From Peltaster fructicola (Eukaryota; Ascomycota; Dothideomycetes), in the NCBI GenBank assembly GCA_001592805.2, contig CP051140.1, positions 2,357,501 to 2,421,500 on the forward strand: a DNA stretch of 64,000 nt, written 5' to 3'. Position 1 is the first letter of the stretch. Each line of letters opens with the position of its first letter. The notes under the pieces were generated by a model, which saw only the letters and a program-made list of their open reading frames with translations, made no database searches and was not told the origin of the DNA. The translations under genes and the position numbers were made by a program. Positions 52,520 through 62,708 of the stretch are shown piece after piece.

Positions 52520-55500
52520 ATGACAGTGCCATCAACAGTACGGACCAAAACATCTGAGAAGGCTAGTAGAAAGCATCGGACATCAGTCAAGTCGCAGACC
52601 AACCCTCTGCCTGCCACTCCTTCGTGGAAGTCCCTGTTCGCTTTCACCAAGAGGGAAGACGTTCCGGTCTTGATTGTCGCATCACTCTGCTCAATCATCG
52701 CCAGTGCAGCAAGCCCTGGGCAAGCATACATCACGGGCAAGGTCTTTGATGGGTTCGTCCAATTCGCATCGCAAAGCATTGATGCAGAGACACTCATTGA
52801 GCAGCAGCGAAAATGGATACTATACCTCGTAGGCATAGCCTGTGCTAGCTGGAGTTTCCACTCGCTCGAAATGGCAACATGGATGACATTTGGAGAGCTA
52901 CAGGCTAGGAATGCTCGCGCAGATCTATTCCAAGGACTATCGAACATGGACATCGCATGGTACGATCTGTGTGAAGATGGAATTCAAGCCTTCTTGCCGC
53001 GATCGCAGACTCATATCAAAGAGTTGCAACTTGCCACATCTCAGCCGCTTGGCGGTCTCCTCTCGCTTGCATCAACGTCGCTCATTGCTCTAGGACAAGC
53101 GTTTTACAATTCATGGGACCTCACTCTAGTGACACTCGCTGGAGCGCCGCTAATCGCTGCGGCCATTATCTACTTCGGCTTGGGTATGCAAAAGGCTATC
53201 GACCATCAACAGAGCTACAGGGAAGATGCTCAAAAGCGACTGCTTGAAACGCTTTCCAACATTGAGACGGTGAAATGCTTCAATGCCCAAGAGATGGAAT
53301 GCGAGCGATACCTCAAGGACGTGTGCACTGCTGCATATTGGTATCGCAAGATAGTGCATACGAATGCGATCCAGATGGCTGTCCTCGGCTTCCTAGTGCA
53401 GGCGATGTTCGTCCAAGCGTTCTACTACGGAGGTACGCTGATCAAGAGTGGCAAGAAACAATCATCACAAGTCATTACGACATTTTTCTCGGCGATCACA
53501 GCCTTCCAAGCTATACAAAGCGTCATACCACAGATAGTGGTTTTGGAGAAGGGCCGATTTGCCGGTGCAGCACTGCGCAGTGGCATGCCTTCGACGTCAA
53601 ACCATATGAGTGACAGGCAAAGTTACACTCCCTCCGAATGCAAAGGCCACATTCAGCTGAAGTCGGTGAGCTTCAGCTATCCTTCGCGACCTCAGCAGCT
53701 GGCTTTAGACAACGTGAGTCTGGTCCTGCCCGCAGGCGATCTCACCTTCCTCATCGGCAAGAGTGGTTCTGGAAAAAGCACCATAGGACAACTCTTGGTA
53801 CGGTTTTATGATGCCAACACAGGAACAGTACTGCTTGGGGGTGAAAATCTGCTCGACCTGGATAGACAATGGCTACGGTCTAACATAACTCTTGTGGAGC
53901 AGACGAGTACGTTGTTCGAAGGTACCATACACAGTAACATAGCGCTCGGGTGCCGGAATCAGTCTGGAGCCTCAGAGGACGTCCACTCGGCCGTGGAGTT
54001 CGCCCTGCTTCAACGCATGGTTGCAGACATGCCAAAGGGGCTCGACACGAATCTCGGTCAACGAGGTGATTCAATATCTGGCGGACAACGTCAGCGGATA
54101 GCATTAGCACGAGCAAGACTGCGCGACACTCCCATTCTGATCCTAGACGAGTCGACCAGTGCATTAGATCAAATTAGTCGTGAGCTCATGATGGATGCGA
54201 TACGGCTGTGGAGGCGAGACAGAACGACTATCATTGTCACACATGATATCTCACAGATACGTCCTGACGACTATGCAATCATTCTCGAACGTGGCAGAGT
54301 GGTACAGGAAGGTTACCGACAACACATGGAAGAATGTGCTGGCTCGCCATTCTCTGCGTTCATCGTGGGAGACTCGCTCGTGTCAGATGCTGCCGAGCAT
54401 GTTCTGATTCGCAACTCTGCACCACGGCCAAGATCGAGGAGACGGCCTACAAGCTTCTTCAGCGCAGCTTCTGTGTGTATCGATACCTTGCCATTCCACA
54501 GCCTTTCTTTGTCGGCTGTACAGAACAACAGCGTCTTTAGCAGTGCTCAGCTGTATGGGTCTGTACGCCATGATTCGGAGAATGACGACTCGGCTGAGCG
54601 TCGAATGACAGAGGATGATCGCACTCTTGCACAACGCATGCAGGATTTCATGCAGGACAGTGGTCAATGGGCGCTCGCTAATAGAGTCGCTGCCACTAAA
54701 CGTCGCGGCCACGGTAAACAGAGTATTGAGCCTGAGCCGGTGAGACAGACTGACGAAGGCGAACACGGTCCAGTCGAGGCATATTCCAGCCTGCTCGGGA
54801 TGCTGTGGCAAATGCGTCGAGAACTCCCTGCAGCAAAGCAGGCATTACTCCTTCTCGGCTATCTAGGAGGCACAGTGCACGCAGCATGCTCTCCTGTGTT
54901 CGCTTATGTGCTAGCCAAGTTGCTAGCACTCTACTCTCAACCAGGAGACACCTCCCATCAATCGATTGCTTACGCTCTTGCGATCCTAGGCGTGGCCGGG
55001 GTCGATGCTATATGCATCTTTCTATACCGATATTGTGTAGAACTGGCCAGCCAAGCATGGATCGACACACTGCGAAAGCATGCTTCACGAAGACTTCTTG
55101 CTCAACCTCAAGAGTTCCACGAGTTGACCAGCAATGCTGCGAGTGTCTTCGTTGATGTGCTGGACCACCAAGCCGAGGAAATGCGCAATCTGTTTGGTCG
55201 TTTCATCGTCATGCTCTACTCTGCTGCAGTCGTGCTGCTGATCGCCTTCTTCTGGGCAATGAGCACGGATTGGAAGCTTACTTTAGTAGCAATGACTGCT
55301 CCACCGTACATCTTCGTGGTTGCGAGCATATATACACGAGTGTCTGAGAAATGGGAGCGATTCAGTAACGATGCTTCTCAGGGAGTGAACGTGGTGTTCA
55401 TGGAAGCATTCATCAAGGTGCGAACAGTCCGAACACTGCTGCTGGAGCAGTACTTCTACGACAAGTTTGCGGCAGCGAGTGCACGTACGCTGAAGACTGG

Positions 55501-56560
55501 CTGTCGTAGAGCTTGTTTATCGGGATTCTTCTATGGCTTGTCAAACTCATCGGGCGTTCTGGCGACAGCTCTTGTCTTCTATATCGGCACGAAGCTAGTG
55601 CATGACGGCACGAGTGTTGTTGCAGCGGTACAGGTCTTTACGATTATCATCATGACCATTGCAAACGTTACTGCGGTCCTAGACTATGTTCCTCAAATGG
55701 GCTCATCCAAGGAGATGAGCGAGCGTGTGCTGAAGCTTGCAGAGCTTCCAAACGAGTCACACGAAAGTACTGGCGACATGAGAATCTCAAGCGTTGGCCG
55801 TATTCAGTTCACGCGGCTTGACTTTGCTTATCCAGGCCGTCCAGACGCTTTGGTCCTCAAGGATGTCACTTTCGAGCTACGATCGGGTCTCACCACAGCT
55901 GTGGTTGGAGGATCTGGCTCTGGCAAGTCGACAGTTGCGAAGCTACTGCTCAAGCTCTATCCAACGGGTACTGACCAGCGTTGTGGTTTATCTGTGTCCG
56001 GTCGAGCGATCAGTCTTATCAACACGGAAGCTCTTCGAGGTATAACTGCGGTAGTGGCACAGACATCTGCTTTGTTCAGTGCAACCATCGAAGCAAACAT
56101 CATCTATGGTCTCACAGCCAATTCTCCGCTGGCTACTATGGCTAATGTTATTATAGCGAGCAAGCAAGCCGGTATCTATGACTTCGTGTCTAGCCTGCCT
56201 GATGGTTTCAAGACTATGGTCGGTCCCGGAGGCGTAGGGCTTTCTGGTGGACAGATACAACGCATAGCTATAGCCAGAGCTCTGGTTAGAAGTCCATCTC
56301 TACTAATCCTGGACGAGGCTACATCAGCCCTTGATGCCACATCCGCCGCGCAGGTCAGGGATACGATACGACATCTCGTGAGATTTCAGAATGACAAGAT
56401 GACCATCTTGATGATCACGCACAATCGTGAGATGATGGAAATTGCTGATCAGGTAGTTGTGTTGGACCACGGATGTGTAGTGGAGTGCGGTCGCTACACA
56501 ACATTGCTGAACAGTGGTGGTCACCTTACCAATCTACTGAGAGGTGGTGCTATAGACTGA
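52520..56560 (+). CDS. Full-size ABCB transporter, Ste6 (a-factor exporter)-like
   Basis: ATP-driven exporter with TMD-NBD-TMD-NBD order, 1346 aa, single long frame. NBD1: Walker A GKSGSGKST near residue 413, signature SGGQRQ near 520, Walker B LILDESTSALD. NBD2: Walker A GGSGSGKST near 1130, signature SGGQIQ near 1242, Walker B LILDEATSALDA. The linker between halves (about residues 620-730) is disordered with Arg-rich RPRSRRRPTSFF. The resemblance to fungal Ste6, the lipopeptide pheromone exporter, is from overall architecture and sequence feel; a multidrug or peptide exporter is the alternative. No cluster of biosynthetic genes lies next to it. Confidence 0.82.
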   Translation: MTVPSTVRTKTSEKASRKHRTSVKSQTNPLPATPSWKSLFAFTKREDVPVLIVASLCSIIASAASPGQAYITGKVFDGFVQFASQSIDAETLIEQQRKWILYLVGIACASWSFHSLEMATWMTFGELQARNARADLFQGLSNMDIAWYDLCEDGIQAFLPRSQTHIKELQLATSQPLGGLLSLASTSLIALGQAFYNSWDLTLVTLAGAPLIAAAIIYFGLGMQKAIDHQQSYREDAQKRLLETLSNIETVKCFNAQEMECERYLKDVCTAAYWYRKIVHTNAIQMAVLGFLVQAMFVQAFYYGGTLIKSGKKQSSQVITTFFSAITAFQAIQSVIPQIVVLEKGRFAGAALRSGMPSTSNHMSDRQSYTPSECKGHIQLKSVSFSYPSRPQQLALDNVSLVLPAGDLTFLIGKSGSGKSTIGQLLVRFYDANTGTVLLGGENLLDLDRQWLRSNITLVEQTSTLFEGTIHSNIALGCRNQSGASEDVHSAVEFALLQRMVADMPKGLDTNLGQRGDSISGGQRQRIALARARLRDTPILILDESTSALDQISRELMMDAIRLWRRDRTTIIVTHDISQIRPDDYAIILERGRVVQEGYRQHMEECAGSPFSAFIVGDSLVSDAAEHVLIRNSAPRPRSRRRPTSFFSAASVCIDTLPFHSLSLSAVQNNSVFSSAQLYGSVRHDSENDDSAERRMTEDDRTLAQRMQDFMQDSGQWALANRVAATKRRGHGKQSIEPEPVRQTDEGEHGPVEAYSSLLGMLWQMRRELPAAKQALLLLGYLGGTVHAACSPVFAYVLAKLLALYSQPGDTSHQSIAYALAILGVAGVDAICIFLYRYCVELASQAWIDTLRKHASRRLLAQPQEFHELTSNAASVFVDVLDHQAEEMRNLFGRFIVMLYSAAVVLLIAFFWAMSTDWKLTLVAMTAPPYIFVVASIYTRVSEKWERFSNDASQGVNVVFMEAFIKVRTVRTLLLEQYFYDKFAAASARTLKTGCRRACLSGFFYGLSNSSGVLATALVFYIGTKLVHDGTSVVAAVQVFTIIIMTIANVTAVLDYVPQMGSSKEMSERVLKLAELPNESHESTGDMRISSVGRIQFTRLDFAYPGRPDALVLKDVTFELRSGLTTAVVGGSGSGKSTVAKLLLKLYPTGTDQRCGLSVSGRAISLINTEALRGITAVVAQTSALFSATIEANIIYGLTANSPLATMANVIIASKQAGIYDFVSSLPDGFKTMVGPGGVGLSGGQIQRIAIARALVRSPSLLILDEATSALDATSAAQVRDTIRHLVRFQNDKMTILMITHNREMMEIADQVVVLDHGCVVECGRYTTLLNSGGHLTNLLRGGAID

Positions 56561-56736
56561 GGACCTCTGTATGCTACAAATGGTCTTATGATCGTACTTG
56601 TCTTCTTGCTGATGTAGTAGTCCTAAGGACTTGATTAGTCATCATCAGAATACCTCACACAAGAACGATTGGCACAACAACAACAACATCCTTGCTATTG
56701 TCTGCGAAACCGCCAAGCGCTGCTCTCTGCTCCAAC

Positions 56737-57422
56737 ATGTCTGTTGAAGAGGCGACTATCGACTCACAGATAGATCACGCTGCTGCCATCAGGTACTGGT
56801 CCGCCACCGAAGCCACTGTGTCTGGTGTTCTCGGCGGATTTCCACAAGTATCACGAATCGATTTGCAAGGCAGCAGCAACTTCCTGGCCAAGCTACGCAG
56901 AAAAGCTGGCATATCTGCCGAACACAAACTTGACCGTGCTGTCGACTGCGGTGCTGGCATCGGCAGGATCACGGACGGCTTGTTGTGCAAGCATGCCAGT
57001 GTCGTGGATATTGTCGAGCCGGTGAAAAGTTCACCGACCAGGTCAAGGCAGAGAATGTAGGCAAGATCTACAACGTCGGACTCGAAGCATGGTATCCCCA
57101 GAATGAGGGCTGCGGCCCGTATGATCTCGTTTGGAATCAGTGGTGTCTGAGTCAAATCACTGACTCTCAGGTCGTGGACTATCTCAAACGGCTGGTTCCA
57201 GTTCTGAAAGAAGGTGGCTGGATTATCGTCAAGGAAAACACCGGCGATCAACATGCCGGTGTCGATATCTACGATGATACAGACAGCAGTATAACAAGGA
57301 CGAATGCCAAGCTTCGATCATTGTTCCAACAGGCAGGCCTGAAAATCATATTGACAGAGGTACAACGAGGCATGCCAAAGGACTTGTATGTCGTACAAAG
57401 CTATGCACTTCAGCCGATCTAG
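56737..57422 (+). CDS. Alpha-N-terminal protein methyltransferase (Tae1/NTMT1-like), with one apparent frame change
   Basis: SAM-dependent enzyme that methylates the N-terminus of Xaa-Pro-Lys proteins such as ribosomal proteins. The first frame gives IDHAAAIRYWSATEATVSGV, GGFPQVSRIDLQGSSNFL and motif I DRAVDCGAGIGRITDGLL, up to VDIVEPV. The second gives EKFTDQVKAENVGKIYN-like text, then YDLVWNQWCLSQITDSQV, GGWIIVKEN and SSITRTNAKLRSLFQQAGL to the stop at 57422. The two frames meet at GTGAAAAGTTC (about 57021-57032). No intron fits, and one extra base there would restore the conserved EPV-x-KFTDQ. The total length is one base short of a multiple of three. Either a consensus error at the A run or a genuine inactivating change. 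Confidence 0.8.
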
Positions 57423-57505
57423 AATTACATTCGCAAGAGTCCATGCATTCAAGCGATCTTGTACAGTACAGACTGGTATGGTCCTGTTGAGCCGTGCACG
57501 ACGCT

Positions 57506-60408
57506 TCAGTCATAGCCAGGACCATCATTCGCTGCCGGAGTTTCGGCATTGAAAGGCGCTGGTGTCTCAGGAAAGCCGCCTGGCGTTTGGTAGTTTGCTG
57601 GCGTCTGATACTGTCCTTTGTAGACTCCAGGAGTCGCATAGTCTTGATAGTTGCCAGGTGTTGGGGCACTGTGGAAACCAGGAGTAGGAGCGTCAAGACC
57701 TCCGTAATGTGGTGTTCTGCTACCTGCATTGTATGCTGGCGTTCTATTACCAGCGTTACCATAGGATGCCTGTGTATGATTAGAACGGTCAAGGAACATT
57801 ATGAGATGCACTTACGCTGCCTGAGCCACCCCAGACCGAGCCGCCGCCATAGCTGGTTTGACCACCATTGCCTCCCTGCCCACCGTAACTTGTCTGTCCG
57901 CCATAGCTTGTCTGGCCTCCATAAGCAGTGGCTCCGCCGAATGCCGGGGTACGAGCACCAGCATCTTGTTTCCACGTTGGTGTACGACCGGCTGCAGCCA
58001 TTGCGTACGCAGGGGTGCGAGATCCAGAAAACCCTGCGGAAGGCGTCTGTCCACCTAAAGGTCTGCTTGGCGGCGCCCGAGAGCCCGTAAGGCCTCTATG
58101 GTCTGGTATGATCTCGCCAGTCTGAGCATCCACAATCTTGAGTCGTGCCTTGGCGACCTGTATCTTCTTGTTCTTGGCATGCAGCTCGATCATGGCGTTG
58201 TCCTCAGTAGTATCTTTCACAATACCGATCATGCCCTTTTGTGGTCCAGTACTGATACGAACAGTCTTGCCGATCAAATGATCTCGTCCTCGGGCCTGCG
58301 GTGGCGCCATAGGTCCAGGCGCAGCTCCATTTTGTCGCATAGCTGGGTTCATCTTGGTGAGGTCGACACCGCCATTGCCCACTCTTCCGCCCTTAGCAGC
58401 GACAGTGATGACATTGGCGCTGCGAGTAACAAAGATGCCGGAGTTCTCGGCCTTCTCCCGATTCTGCGCGAAGATATAGTTGCGGTGGACGTGCAATACA
58501 CGTCCTTGTTTCTGCTCGCCACCGTACTCACGTACAGTGTCTTCCAGCTTGATTTCATTGCCATCATGATCGATCGCAATGGCTGTCGGTCTGCGGTCAA
58601 TCTTGTTGGAGATATTGCTAGGCAGCAACGCGCGCACTGAGCCACTCTGATCCAACACCTTGACACTCTCGCGGTCAACTTTGATTACACACGCAACCGT
58701 CGACACATCAAGCTGTACGAGATCGAAGAGATCGTACTTGCTCGTGCCAACTGTGCCACCAGAGTCTGATGCTTCGCGGAGGTCCTTGCTAAAGACGGTA
58801 ATCTCTTGCTGGTTCGAGTCTGTAAGCAGTGTGACCCGGTCGTCACGTATTTTGACGACCATACCAACTTCGTCGAAGTACTTGCTGCCGCCGATGACTT
58901 TGACGTGATCACCCTCCTGGAAGAGCTTGCGGAGATCTGCGACAGGCGCCTCGATGCTCTGGCCTTGAAGCGATCCTTCGGAAACTTTGACCTTGACGAC
59001 ATCGCCGTACACTTGAATAGCACGACCTGCGACACCTCGTTGTTCACCCTTGTAGATCTCGACTTTGTCGCCAGGTAAGAAGTCACTCGCCGTGCTAGCT
59101 TTCAGTGTGGCTGCTAGTGCGACGAGATCGAGGTTCTCTGTGCCATCATCAGCACCAGCAGCAAATCTGGTGACCTCCTCGAGGGTCGGGTTGATGTTTT
59201 CGGAGATCTGTAAGGCACTGATCTTGAAGGTGTCGTGGAGCAGTCCATTGATATAGTCCTTGTTCTGGTACGTCCACATGTTGTTTGACATGCCTTGAAG
59301 ACGCTGCAGGAAGCGACTGTGTTTCTTACGAGCCTCGCTTTCGGAGAACAACTTTTGTGGTGGTCGTTGCGTGATAGGTCGTTTCCGTTTCGCTCCAGTG
59401 GCGGGATCGATCTGTGCAGATTGAGTGTCCTCAGTAAGACCGTAGTCCAATCTTGGCACCAGCTTGACAGTGACATTGACGTTGTTGGCCTCCACCTCGT
59501 CCACCTGTGCAAGATCGCCAGCATAGAGACCACGCTTGATGCGAACATACATGCCTGGCTCGAGCTGCTTGCTCTTTTTGGTGTGTAGCAGATCCGGCAT
59601 CTCTTCCACTGGTATCATCAATGGCTTGACACTCATGAAGACATGAGAAACGCCCTCGACAGCAGCAAGTATATGATCTGTGAGGCGCGCCTCGAAATAT
59701 AGATTGCCTGCCATTGCACCCTCTCTTGCAAAGACTGTGATGATGCGTATTGGCTCTCGTGTTGTCATTCTGTCGATAATCCTTTGGTTGATGGCGGCAA
59801 TGATCTCTCGTTCGTGACCAGGGCGGCACTTCATGCGGAAGATGCGAGGGTCATCGGGACCAGGCATCAACAGACGCTGATCCGTGATTGCTGTACTGCC
59901 ATCGCCAACACGAGCTTGTCGACCATAACGCTCTTTGAGTCGCTGTGCTTCTGCTTCAGCATCCTCGTGCATTTGAGCATCTCTTTGTCGGTCAAGCTCT
60001 CTGTGCATGTGATCATCGCGTTGTGCTCCAATTGGCAGCTCTTGTAAGTCGTCTGGATGGACTTCGTCGCCTGGGAGGTCGTCCTCATCGTCTTCCGGGT
60101 CTTCGTCATCCTCATCGACTTCGGCCTCCATATCAATAAATTGATTGCGACGGTTCATTCGGCGGCGCTTTCGTGAAGTCTGTTCGTCCTGTTGAAGTCA
60201 GTCTTTCGCTCCGAGTGCCATCGCACATGCGCACCTCGATATCCTCGTCTTCATCGTCTTCCTCGTCCTCCACCAACTCGTCTTTGTCCGCGACTGGTGA
60301 TCGACCAGCGTCCTCATCATCGCTGGCATCACTGCTGCGCTTGCGAGAGTTAGCCGGCGGTGGGCTCTGACTGAGCTCGCGCTCTTCGGCATCGCCTGCT
60401 GACGACAT
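57506..60408 (-). CDS. SPT5: Transcription elongation factor Spt5
   Basis: Universal elongation factor that with Spt4 clamps RNA polymerase II. Exons 60408-60235, 60188-57816 and 57769-57506 give 936 aa. The N-terminus is highly acidic (DEDEDIE..., EVDEDDEDPEDDEDDLPGD). The NGN domain starts around PRIFRMKCRPGHEREII and includes AVEGVSHVFMSVKPLMIP. Multiple KOW domains follow (MYVRIKRGLYAGDLAQVDEV, DKVEIYKGEQRGVAGRAI, DHVKVIGGSKYFDEVGMVV, KTVRISTGPQKGMIGIVKD). The C-terminal repeat region has Gly-Ser-Arg-Thr-Pro-Ala-Tyr-type units (SRTPAY, ARTPAF, NRTPAY), then a Gly-Gln-Thr-Ser-Tyr run. Introns are 46 nt each. Divergent from Tho1. Confidence 0.94.
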
Positions 60409-60729
60409 TGTGTATGTGAAATAAAGGAAGACTCCGTATAAGATTGTTTGGTGTCATAAAGACGGCTCGAAGCAGCATAATCGTAGGCACGAATCGGCAG
60501 ACTTGCCGCCATCGTTCAATTCCTTGTGGCGCGCAGAGCTTCATTGAGCGCGTCAAGCTCACACTGGCTTGTGCTTCAATAGCATGTGAGCTTCTTCTAC
60601 AACATTCATTCCATTGCTAGGGCTTACACAATCACGATTATATTCCTGTCGCTGGCCTGTCGCTGATCACAGCTGATCACAGCTAATTACTCGTTGCATC
60701 AATTCAGCGCGTCACAGAGCCCACCCGTC
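60409..60729. promoter_or_regulatory. Divergent SPT5-THO1 promoter with tandem GCTGATCACA
   Basis: 321 bp between opposite start codons. At 60662-60681 the 10-mer GCTGATCACA, containing the palindrome TGATCA, occurs twice in tandem, followed by GCTAATTAC. It could be a paired binding site; no factor is assigned. Confidence 0.45.
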
Positions 60730-61455
60730 ATGGCAGACTACGCGAAGAAGAAGAATGACGAGCTTGCGGCCATATGCAAAGAGCGCGGCCTGCCACATAC
60801 CGGCAAGAAGGCGGATCTTGTCAAACGACTAGAGGAACATGACAGCAGCGCCTCTGCCAATGCGCCAGAGGAGAATGCACCTGAGGAGAATGGTAAGGAA
60901 GCAGATGCAAATGCCCTGGGAACTGCGAACGGTAAGACGCCCCAATAACTGGTCCATACCTCGATACTGAGACTTCGTATAGGTACGGTAGCAGCAGAGG
61001 ATCCTGCAGTAACAGCAGACGACAAGATAGAGGCACAACCTAGCGAAGAAAAGGCCCCGGCGCAGGACTTCAGTCTCGGACTCGCCGAGCGGACTCTTGA
61101 AGAGGAGATCGAGAAGCGCAAGAAGCGAGCTGCAAAGTTCGGGCTCGATCTGAAGGACGACGAAACCTTGAAGCAGCTCGAACGTGCGAAGCGGTTTGGT
61201 ACGAACGATTTACCTGGCATGCTGAACCAGGCATTGCCAGAACGTGCAGAGCGTAACAAGAAGCGAGGCAGGGAAGGTAAGGATGAGAAGGAAGACAAGG
61301 GAGATCGGAAGAGGAGCCGTCAACGTCCAGTGCAGAACAAGGACAGCAAGACGGAGGCCAAGGGTGATGACAGTAGTGCTCACCCAAAGTGGATGAACGC
61401 GAAAGATCGTGAGGCAGCAGATCGAAGAAAGGCAAAGTACGCGGCTGCACAGTGA
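60730..61455 (+). CDS. SAP-domain protein Tho1 (mRNP biogenesis)
   Basis: DNA/RNA-binding protein acting in co-transcriptional mRNP assembly, related to yeast Tho1 and human SARNP. Exons 60730-60931 and 60983-61455 give 224 aa. The SAP domain lies at about residues 5-38 (KKNDELAAICKERGLPHTGK then ADLVKRLEEH). A Glu/Ala-rich linker follows, then the conserved RAAKFGLDLKDDETLKQLER and ERAKRFGTNDLPGML, and a basic tail (RGREGKDEKEDKGDRKRSRQ). The intron is 51 nt. It starts 321 bp from SPT5 on the opposite strand; both act on nascent transcripts. Confidence 0.88.
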
Positions 61456-61978
61456 AGCTATGTGCTTTGAGGACACTTCGACAAGGGATTGTCTGCTGCA
61501 CAACGATGCAGCAATGTAACGATAACAGGCTTCTGATCATGCAGGCAGTTTGGTGTGCTACAGTACAACAGGAGACGAGTCGGCAGTAGAATATGCCACT
61601 ATCGGCGTGAAGCGTTCTTCTTGTTCAAGCCTGAAGGCAGTAAGGAAGGACAACCAGAACAATCGCCAGCTGCACCTAGCTAGAGAGGGAGCGCGAGCGA
61701 GCGAGCGAAACTAGAGCACTGCGAGGCCACCGAGCATTGTTTGAAGCCACCACTTTTAGCTATCAGAGAGCTGTCCAACATCATCGGAGCTCGAAGCGGT
61801 CTGCATCTCAACACTATCCACTTTTCCAAGCTGTGACGCTGCTCATGAGAGATGAATGACGCACAAATACGTTGCACGACACTGCTGTGGGGTCAATGCC
61901 CTGGCGTATATGATGCGATCGACGTCCCAGTTTGGCAGCTATCTATTTCATGAATAGCTTCGAAAGACTTGACTAACA
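61456..61978. other. Intergenic region
   Basis: 3' flank of THO1 and upstream region of the small membrane protein gene. A short GAGC-type repeat (about 61686-61708) is the only visible feature. Confidence 0.5.
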
Positions 61979-62566
61979 ATGTCTCTTGTTGACGTGAGTG
62001 CATGGTGCTTGCACACTTGCACCGTGACTGACTCATTGGCAGACTTATCATGCGTACTTCTTCGGCACTGCCTTCTGGTATGGCTTGCGAGGTATGGCTC
62101 GTGTCACTGATCCAGCTCGCGTGAGCAGCTGGTTCAGACCACCGGCACAGCCTTCTTCGCCAAACGGTGAACATACTTGCTAGATGCCATACGCCTGACT
62201 GATTCAAAGCCAGATCTCGAGCTGTACACAATCTGGACGGATGGCTTCCAGCTGTTGACCCTGGCTATGATCATGGTCGTCTTTGCTGCTGCGGTGCCGT
62301 TACCTACTGAGATCTTTGGCTCATTCTCAGGGAGTGCTGCCACGCAGAAGGCATTGAAACCCTTCGCCCGAGCGCTGATCCTGGCCACCCTGTTTCATCA
62401 CATCACTACAGGGATAGGTGCTTACACACATTGGGTGAGGCCATCACACCACACCGTGGCTATGGACATCGGCGTGTACGGCAATGTTGGTTTGACATTG
62501 CTCGGAATTGCTGCTCTGGTATCAGGACTGAGGGAGCCATCAAGCTCAACTAAGAAAGTGTCGTAG
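61979..62566 (+). CDS. Small multi-pass membrane protein, unknown function
   Basis: Exons 61979-61993 (15 nt: MSLVD), 62043-62166 and 62214-62566 give 163 aa. Membrane segments are seen at about residues 55-75 (GFQLLTLAMIMVVFAAAVPL), 95-118 (ARALILATLFHHITTGIGAY) and 130-150 (DIGVYGNVGLTLLGIAALVSG). The N-terminal exon-2 part (YHAYFFGTAFWYGLRGMARV) is amphipathic. The acceptor for exon 3 (AAAGCCAG) was chosen because it gives Asn-Asp-Leu-Glu-Leu in frame. Introns are 49 and 47 nt with branch sites (GACTGACTC, GACTGATTC). Fungal homologues seem likely but I cannot name the family. Confidence 0.7.
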
Positions 62567-62708
62567 TCGAGGTTGAAGAGCAAAATCCAGATGGTCCCCT
62601 TATTGGAATGTGCAGAGTTGAGTAAGTGGCCCTGCGCTCCGGTCGAAACAGTCACACTGCCTGGACGGCAAGTAGAACATCTTGTAGCAAGTTCCTCTGC
62701 GTAGCATG

